64,000 nt of DNA, taken from positions 1-64,000 of the forward strand of contig CAMELR010000003.1 in assembly GCA_945923775.1 (NCBI GenBank), in the 5' to 3' direction. Source of the DNA: an uncultured Clostridia bacterium (GTDB lineage Bacteria > Bacillota > Clostridia > Oscillospirales > Ruminococcaceae). Shown in pieces: positions 60,130-64,000 of this stretch. Position 1 is the first letter of the stretch; every line of letters begins with the position of its first letter. The position numbers were made by a program, and so were the translations under genes. The notes under the pieces are model-generated. The model saw only the letters and a list, made by a program, of their open reading frames with translations. It was not told the origin of the DNA and ran no database searches.

Positions 60130-60190
60130 GCGGCATAATATACACATAATTTCGCTGTACATTTCGTGTATTATATTGTTCCGAAACCGC

Positions 60191-60219
60191 TTGCTATTAT
60201 TCTCTTTTAGAGTTAATAT
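60191..60219 (+). promoter_or_regulatory. Accessory promoter B
   Basis: TTGCTA (60191-60196), 17 bp, TAATAT (60214-60219). Part of a roughly 100-bp stretch (60140-60240) that recurs at 61945-62045. Confidence 0.65.
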
Positions 60220-60263
60220 GTACACACCGAAAGGGAAATGAACAACAAACGGAGGACACCACA

Positions 60264-61208
60264 ATGAAAAATACACAGGCACAAATCGAGGGAATCAAGA
60301 ACCAGACCATAGGCGTAGAGGTAGAGATGAACAACATCACAAGGGCAAACGCAGCCAAGATTGCCGCCGACTTCTTCGGAACACACCGTCACGAGAACAC
60401 CGCAGGCCGCAACGGTTACTGCACTTACTCCGCATGGGACAGCGAGGGGCGCGAGTGGAAATTCCAAAAGGATGTAAGCATTGCAGGACCCGAAGCCGAA
60501 AAGTGCGAACTGGTTACCCCGATACTTACCTACAACGACATAGAAACCTTGCAGGAACTCATTCGCCGCCTCCGCAAGGCAGGCGCAAAGAGCGACGCGA
60601 CAAGAGGCTGCGGAGTACACATTCACATCGGAGCACAGGGGCACACACCGCAGAGCCTCAGAAATCTCGCAAACATAATGGCAAGCCACGAAAGCCTTTT
60701 AGCAAGCGCGCTCAACCTTGACAGAAACAGAATGAACCGCTACTGCCGCACGGTAAGCAGAGCATTCCTTGAGGAACTCAACCGCAAAAAGCCCCAGACA
60801 ATGGCGGAGCTTGCAGACACCTGGTACAGCAGCCAACACGCAAACTACGGTCGCGACCAACACTACAACGATAGCCGCTACCATATGCTTAACCTGCACG
60901 CCACCTTCACAAAGGGCACGGTTGAGTTCAGACTTTTCCAATTCGACGCGCCGAGCGGCAACAAGAAAAACGGACTCCACGCAGGACAGCTTAAAAGCTA
61001 CATTCAGCTTTGCTTAGCACTTAGCGCGATGGCAAAGAACGCGAAGAGCGCAAGCCCCAAGCCCCAGCAGACCGAGAACCCCAAATACGCAATGCGGACT
61101 TGGCTCCTCAGACTTGGCTTTATCGGAGACGAATTCAAGACCGCAAGAGAAACCTTCACCAACAGGCTGAGCGGCGACGGAGCCTTCCGAAGCGGCAGAA
61201 CCGCATAA
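60264..61208 (+). CDS. Amidoligase-family enzyme
   Basis: The 314-residue protein fits the amidoligase (COOH-NH2 ligase) family: GVEVEMNNITR at the start, CELVTPILTYND in the middle, RGCGVHIHIGAQGHTPQSLRN and TVEFRLFQFD. It is intact and has its own promoter. Family members join amino and carboxyl groups with ATP to modify peptides or proteins. The next gene encodes a gamma-glutamyl cyclotransferase, a pairing known in phage neighbourhoods. The real substrate is unknown. Confidence 0.83.
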   Translation: MKNTQAQIEGIKNQTIGVEVEMNNITRANAAKIAADFFGTHRHENTAGRNGYCTYSAWDSEGREWKFQKDVSIAGPEAEKCELVTPILTYNDIETLQELIRRLRKAGAKSDATRGCGVHIHIGAQGHTPQSLRNLANIMASHESLLASALNLDRNRMNRYCRTVSRAFLEELNRKKPQTMAELADTWYSSQHANYGRDQHYNDSRYHMLNLHATFTKGTVEFRLFQFDAPSGNKKNGLHAGQLKSYIQLCLALSAMAKNAKSASPKPQQTENPKYAMRTWLLRLGFIGDEFKTARETFTNRLSGDGAFRSGRTA

Positions 61209-61283
61209 ACCACAAAGCCACCCAGACCGCTTCGGCGGTCTTAAGGTGGTAGAAGAACAATTCTTCGGAAAGGATGTGCTTTT

Positions 61284-61748
61284 ATGAAAGAAAAACTCTA
61301 CTTGGCTTATGGAAGCAACCTCAATATTGCTCAGATGATATTGCGCTGCCCGGACGCGAAGTATTTCGGAACAGGCGAAATCAAGGATTACGAACTCCTT
61401 TTCAAAGGGAGCAAGACCGGGGCATACCTCACAATCGAGCGGCGCAAAGGCTCAAGCGTTCCTGTCGGCGTGTGGGCGGTCACAGAGCGCGACATTCGGG
61501 CGCTGGACAGGTACGAGGGTTTTCCCGCATTCTACTACAAGAAGGTTTTCAGGCGGCAAATCTGGGGCAAGGACGGCGAGGATTTGGGCGTTCACGAATG
61601 CTTTGCCTACATCATGCACGAAGATAGACAAATCGGGATACCGAGTCCGATATATGTAAACACCTGCCGAGAAGGATACAAGGATTTCGGATTTGATACG
61701 GATATTCTGATGGACGCGGTCAAAAGAAGTAAGGAGGCTACACTATGA
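61284..61748 (+). CDS. Gamma-glutamylcyclotransferase-like (GGCT/AIG2) protein
   Basis: The 154-residue protein has the family signature LYLAYGSNLN and a catalytic Glu in DRYEGFP. GGCTs remove gamma-glutamyl groups as 5-oxoproline. Next to an amidoligase it could reverse or trim gamma-glutamyl linkages. GGAAAGGATG lies near the ATG, and the stop overlaps the next gene by 4 bases. Confidence 0.82.
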   Translation: MKEKLYLAYGSNLNIAQMILRCPDAKYFGTGEIKDYELLFKGSKTGAYLTIERRKGSSVPVGVWAVTERDIRALDRYEGFPAFYYKKVFRRQIWGKDGEDLGVHECFAYIMHEDRQIGIPSPIYVNTCREGYKDFGFDTDILMDAVKRSKEATL

Positions 61749-61945
61749 AAGAAACAACCAAGAGAGCGGCACAATGCCCTAAATGCAACGCGGTTTATAC
61801 CGCACCGCCTGCAGTATCGCGGGAGGACGGATACACGCTCATTTGCCCCGACTGCGGCACAAGAGAGGCATTGCAGAGTCTTGGGATTGACGCTGCCGAG
61901 CGAGAGGAGATTCTCGATATTATCCACCGGAGCAGGAGCAGATGA
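61745..61945 (+). CDS. Small zinc-ribbon protein
   Basis: A 66-residue protein with CPKCNAVY...CPDCGTRE, a zinc ribbon, and a helical tail. It overlaps the GGCT gene, so it belongs to the cassette. Unknown function. Confidence 0.68.
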   Translation: MKETTKRAAQCPKCNAVYTAPPAVSREDGYTLICPDCGTREALQSLGIDAAEREEILDIIHRSRSR

Positions 61946-61997
61946 TATACACATTATCCTTCCGAAATCTTTGTGCATTATATTTCTCGTAAACCGC

Positions 61998-62026
61998 TTG
62001 CTATTATCCCCTTTTAGAGTTAATAT
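61998..62026 (+). promoter_or_regulatory. Accessory promoter C
   Basis: TTGCTA (61998-62003), 17 bp, TAATAT (62021-62026), in the second copy of the roughly 100-bp direct repeat. Confidence 0.65.
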
Positions 62027-62067
62027 ACACATACCGAAAGGAATACAAAACAAGCGAGGGAAAAGAA

Positions 62068-62262
62068 ATGACAAGGTTTGAAAGAGACATCAACGACGCA
62101 AAGGAAGGAAATGAGATTGAAGTACTCACCCGCCGCAAGGCAGAAATCGAGAAACTCACAGCTGAAGGCAAAGCCTGCAGGAACGGATTCAGAATCAAGT
62201 GCATTGCTCAAGAGGTGGCAAGGCTGAAAGCTGAATACAACAAGATTGAAAGCCTTTTCTGA
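62068..62262 (+). CDS. Small helical protein
   Basis: A 64-residue, strongly charged helical protein with a predicted coiled coil (EIEVLTRRKAEIEKL). AGGGAAAAG before the ATG. No family recognised; it is the first gene after promoter C. Confidence 0.55.
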   Translation: MTRFERDINDAKEGNEIEVLTRRKAEIEKLTAEGKACRNGFRIKCIAQEVARLKAEYNKIESLF

Positions 62263-62315
62263 TAAGGGCAAGGAACAGAACCGGAACGAGCGGCAAGAGC
62301 AACGGAGGGAACAAT

Positions 62316-62543
62316 ATGTGGACAACAGGCAGCATGACAGTTAACGGCATTGTAATTCATTACTGCGTCAAGCACTACGAAGAACCGAGCGAAGTCTACG
62401 GCATTGACGGAGGGCGCGTTTCAAAGCTGAGTCTAAAGCAGAGCGGCAGGATAGTAACAAACTACGACAGAGGCTGGGATGTCAAGCCCGTGACAAAAGA
62501 GGCTGAGATTGCACTCGGCATTCTTCTGGAGAAGTACAACTAA
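62316..62543 (+). CDS. Small hypothetical phage protein
   Basis: A 75-residue beta-rich protein starting MWTTGSMTVNGIVIHYCVKHYEEPSEVYGI, with a helical end. ACGGAGG precedes it. Similar short proteins are found in Clostridial mobile elements, function unknown. The 202 bp that follow hold a hairpin CGGCGCA-aa-TGCGCCG and a G-rich block (GGGGGGCGGGG) that may mark a packaging site. Confidence 0.55.
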   Translation: MWTTGSMTVNGIVIHYCVKHYEEPSEVYGIDGGRVSKLSLKQSGRIVTNYDRGWDVKPVTKEAEIALGILLEKYN

Positions 62544-62745
62544 CCAGCCCCACACCCACACACCAGCGGTTAATGAGCGGCGCAAATGCGCCGTTCTTGT
62601 CGTTGCTCGAATGTGAACAGCGGCAAAAGGTACTGTGAAAGGGGGGCGGGGTTAGGTGCGGCTCGCCGACGCCCGATTTTCGCCTAGTCGTGAAGAAAAA
62701 AATCGGTCACTTGAATTGAAGAACATTTTTTAGGGGGTATATACT

Positions 62746-63687
62746 GTGGCAAGGAAAAAAAGCGAGGAAAATGAAGTCAAATCGGCGAAATCATCGGAAA
62801 CCGTAGCAAAAACGGGTACTACCGGCAGGAAATCAGCAAAAAGCGCCGCGAAACCTACAAAAAATATCGTAAAAACCGAAAAAAGCGGCACAAAAGCCGG
62901 ACGAAAAACAACTAAGCAAGACCAGACAAAGACCAATAAGGGACAAACGGCGCGTAAATCCCGCAGGAAAACGCCCGAAATTCCCGCCGAGAGCGGCAAC
63001 AACGCGCTCCTTGACGCGGCGGCAAGGTTAGCTGCAATGGAGGAAGAAGCGCAAACAGAAGCGGAACAGGGCGCGAATTCTGCCCCAAGCGACTCCGCGC
63101 CGCAAATCATATTCTCGCTGAAAGCCGGCGCACAGATTTTCGTGAAAACCGCCGACATTGTAGCGGCGACCGGGAAAACTACCTCGTGGATACGCGATAT
63201 AACAGCTCGTGGGATAATCAAGGAAACCCAGACCAAGTACGGTCCGCTGTTTGATTTTGTGCAGACTATGAGGGCGTACTGCTCCACTCTCGAAGCTCGG
63301 CGCGGCGATGATGATACAGCCGATGTGGAGCTTAAGCGGAAAAAGGCTGAGGCAAAGCTCAAGGAGTCCAAGGCGGCTATTGCAGAAATGCAGGCTAAGG
63401 AGTTTCAGGGAAAAATGCACCGTTCGGAAGATGTACAGAAAATGACCGCCGACTTGCTCTACTTTGTTCGCGGCGGTCTGGTAGCTCTTGCAGGAAGATG
63501 TGCGACCGACTGTGCCGCTTGCTCCGAGCCTGCACAGGTACAGAAGATCATAGAACGCGAGGTGCGCGAGATCCTTAAGGACTTGTCGGAATACAGATAT
63601 GACCCGAAAAAGTATGACGAGCTTGTGCGGCAGCGAACCAACCGTGAGCTTGACGCAGATTTTGAAGACGGTGATGAAGATGAATAA
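62746..63687 (+). CDS. Nu1-like terminase small subunit with histone-H1-like N-terminal tail
   Basis: The 313-residue protein starts at GTG 62746 (AGGGGG 8 nt upstream). Residues 1-85 are Lys/Ala/Thr-rich (AKSAAKPTKNIVKT), like histone H1 tails. A MerR/Nu1-type helix-turn-helix follows (VKTADIVAATGKTTSWIRDITARGII), then a helical region with a Glu/Lys-rich coiled coil and a conserved C-terminal domain seen in DNA-packaging proteins. The basic tail could bind phage DNA. It is the second TerS candidate of the element. Confidence 0.72.
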   Translation: MARKKSEENEVKSAKSSETVAKTGTTGRKSAKSAAKPTKNIVKTEKSGTKAGRKTTKQDQTKTNKGQTARKSRRKTPEIPAESGNNALLDAAARLAAMEEEAQTEAEQGANSAPSDSAPQIIFSLKAGAQIFVKTADIVAATGKTTSWIRDITARGIIKETQTKYGPLFDFVQTMRAYCSTLEARRGDDDTADVELKRKKAEAKLKESKAAIAEMQAKEFQGKMHRSEDVQKMTADLLYFVRGGLVALAGRCATDCAACSEPAQVQKIIEREVREILKDLSEYRYDPKKYDELVRQRTNRELDADFEDGDEDE

Positions 63688-63767
63688 ATCTGCGTGAAAT
63701 CAATCTGCGCTTGATTTCGGGGGATTTCTCGTAATATTTGCTAATAACTTTTTCAGATATTTTTGAA

Positions 63768-63813
63768 ATTTGTTACGAATGTTCCCCATGTTGCTAAATA
63801 TTTGTGATACAAT
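63768..63813 (+). promoter_or_regulatory. Late promoter 2: second copy of the 24-nt box plus extended -10
   Basis: Box 63768-63791 is identical to 56018-56041, and TGATACAAT (-10 at 63808-63813) stands at the same distance. It is 80 bp after the Nu1-like gene. Confidence 0.75.
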
Positions 63814-63827
63814 ATAATCGAAAAAGA

Positions 63828-63900
63828 ATACCGCTTGAAGCGACGGGCACAGAGCCAACATTCAACCAGTCTGATTCACCGCGCTCAAGCGGTATTTTTA
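63828..63900 (+). ncRNA. Hairpin leader or small RNA between late promoter 2 and the tRNA
   Basis: ATACCGCTTGAAGCG pairs with CGCTCAAGCGGTAT (one bulge), with a loop of about 39 nt, and is followed by TTTTTATT, a terminator-like design. A transcript from promoter 2 would be about 80 nt if terminated here. It is comparable in layout to the leader at 56088. Confidence 0.45.
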
Positions 63901-63901
63901 T

Positions 63902-63976
63902 TGGGACGTCGCCAAGCGGTAAGGCAATGGACTTTGACTCCATCATTCGCCGGTTCAAACCCGGCTGTCCCAACCA
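63902..63976 (+). tRNA. tRNA-Gln (anticodon UUG)
   Basis: Starts TGGGACG, D-arm GCC-AAGCGGTAA-GGC, anticodon loop CTTTGAC (UUG), T-arm CCGG-TTCAAAC-CCGG, acceptor TGTCCCA and encoded ACCA. U1-A72 is typical of Gln. All arms pair, so it looks functional. It is inside the prophage, downstream of late promoter 2. Confidence 0.9.
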
Positions 63977-64000
63977 ATATAATTAAAATCACAAACCATG

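Larger units (their letters stand above)
35386..64000. mobile_element. Prophage integrated in the yaaH-like gene (right end outside window)
   Basis: From the recombinase rightward the content is that of a temperate phage: integrase, CI/Cro switch, early genes, SSB, nuclease, late regulator, methylases, two terminase small subunit candidates, tRNA. Gene density is high, strands are uniform (plus) after the switch, and base composition is lower in GC than the host, lowest at 37-39.7 kb. No structural genes are reached before the window ends. Confidence 0.9.

Noticed and set aside
63902-63976. tRNA as the integration site (attR) of the element
   Set aside because: Large serine integrases rarely use tRNA genes and no sequence of the attL region is repeated here; phage-type genes flank it and the box promoter precedes it.

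Overview
The window looks like a chromosome segment of an anaerobic, probably spore-forming gut or rumen Clostridium-class Firmicute (Ruminococcus/Oscillospiraceae type). The reasons are a clostridial-type fatty-acid cluster, spo0A, a YaaH/SleL-like spore cortex lytic gene, a redox regulator Rex, and a mannan-utilisation locus. Chromosomal genes are GC-rich with strong AGGAGG-type ribosome sites. From about 35.4 kb to the end base composition drops and the gene content becomes that of a prophage.

Layout. (1) 0-0.9 kb: fumarase alpha subunit, divergent from (2) 1.0-8.8 kb: fabH-fabG-[MITE-like repeat]-fabF-accB-fabZ-accC-accD-accA, then acpP with its own promoter and terminator. fabD and an enoyl reductase are not in the cluster. 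(3) 8.9-13.0 kb: aconitase, a 46-residue membrane peptide missed by the ORF track, NADP isocitrate dehydrogenase and rex, followed by a MerR regulator and a tandem PP2C phosphatase. (4) 15.5-22.3 kb, minus strand: an MMPL/RND exporter and a 1357-residue GLUG/coiled-coil surface protein, with a 13-bp perfect inverted repeat over the promoter region. (5) mutS2. (6) 25-32.3 kb: mannan locus: GH26 mannanase lipoprotein, small zinc-ribbon protein, GH27 alpha-galactosidase, AraC regulator and two tandem paralogous sugar-binding lipoproteins. (7) 32.8-35.4 kb: spo0A with a degenerate receiver site (Glu at the Asp56 position), an amidase-domain gene, and a LysM-GH18 spore hydrolase gene cut off in mid-domain.

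(8) 35.4-64 kb: an integrated prophage, right end outside the window. A large serine recombinase lies beside the broken yaaH-like gene, the arrangement known from skin-type elements that interrupt sporulation genes. Then come an AT-rich block with a membrane-anchored XRE regulator, a CI/Cro-type switch with visible operators, small early genes, an HUH-endonuclease Rep behind a structured 340-bp non-coding region, PcfK/PcfJ-like genes, MazG, AAA+ ATPase, YopX, a stand-alone HsdS-like specificity protein with an adenine methylase, SSB, an HTH-HD protein, a VRR-NUC nuclease and an ArpU/RinA-like late regulator. The late regulator is followed at once by a 24-nt box plus extended -10 that recurs exactly, with the same spacing, near the window's end. 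Downstream lie a P27-type terminase small subunit, two DNA methylases, an accessory block whose three transcription units each start with the same promoter type (DUF4314; amidoligase + gamma-glutamylcyclotransferase; small proteins), a second Nu1-like terminase small subunit with a histone-H1-like tail, and a tRNA-Gln(UUG).

The strongest leads are the possible developmentally excised element in a spore gene, the two-site late promoter system with hairpin leaders, Spo0A with Glu56, the HUH Rep with its putative origin, and the amidoligase/GGCT cassette. All identifications are from reading the sequence; no database search was run.
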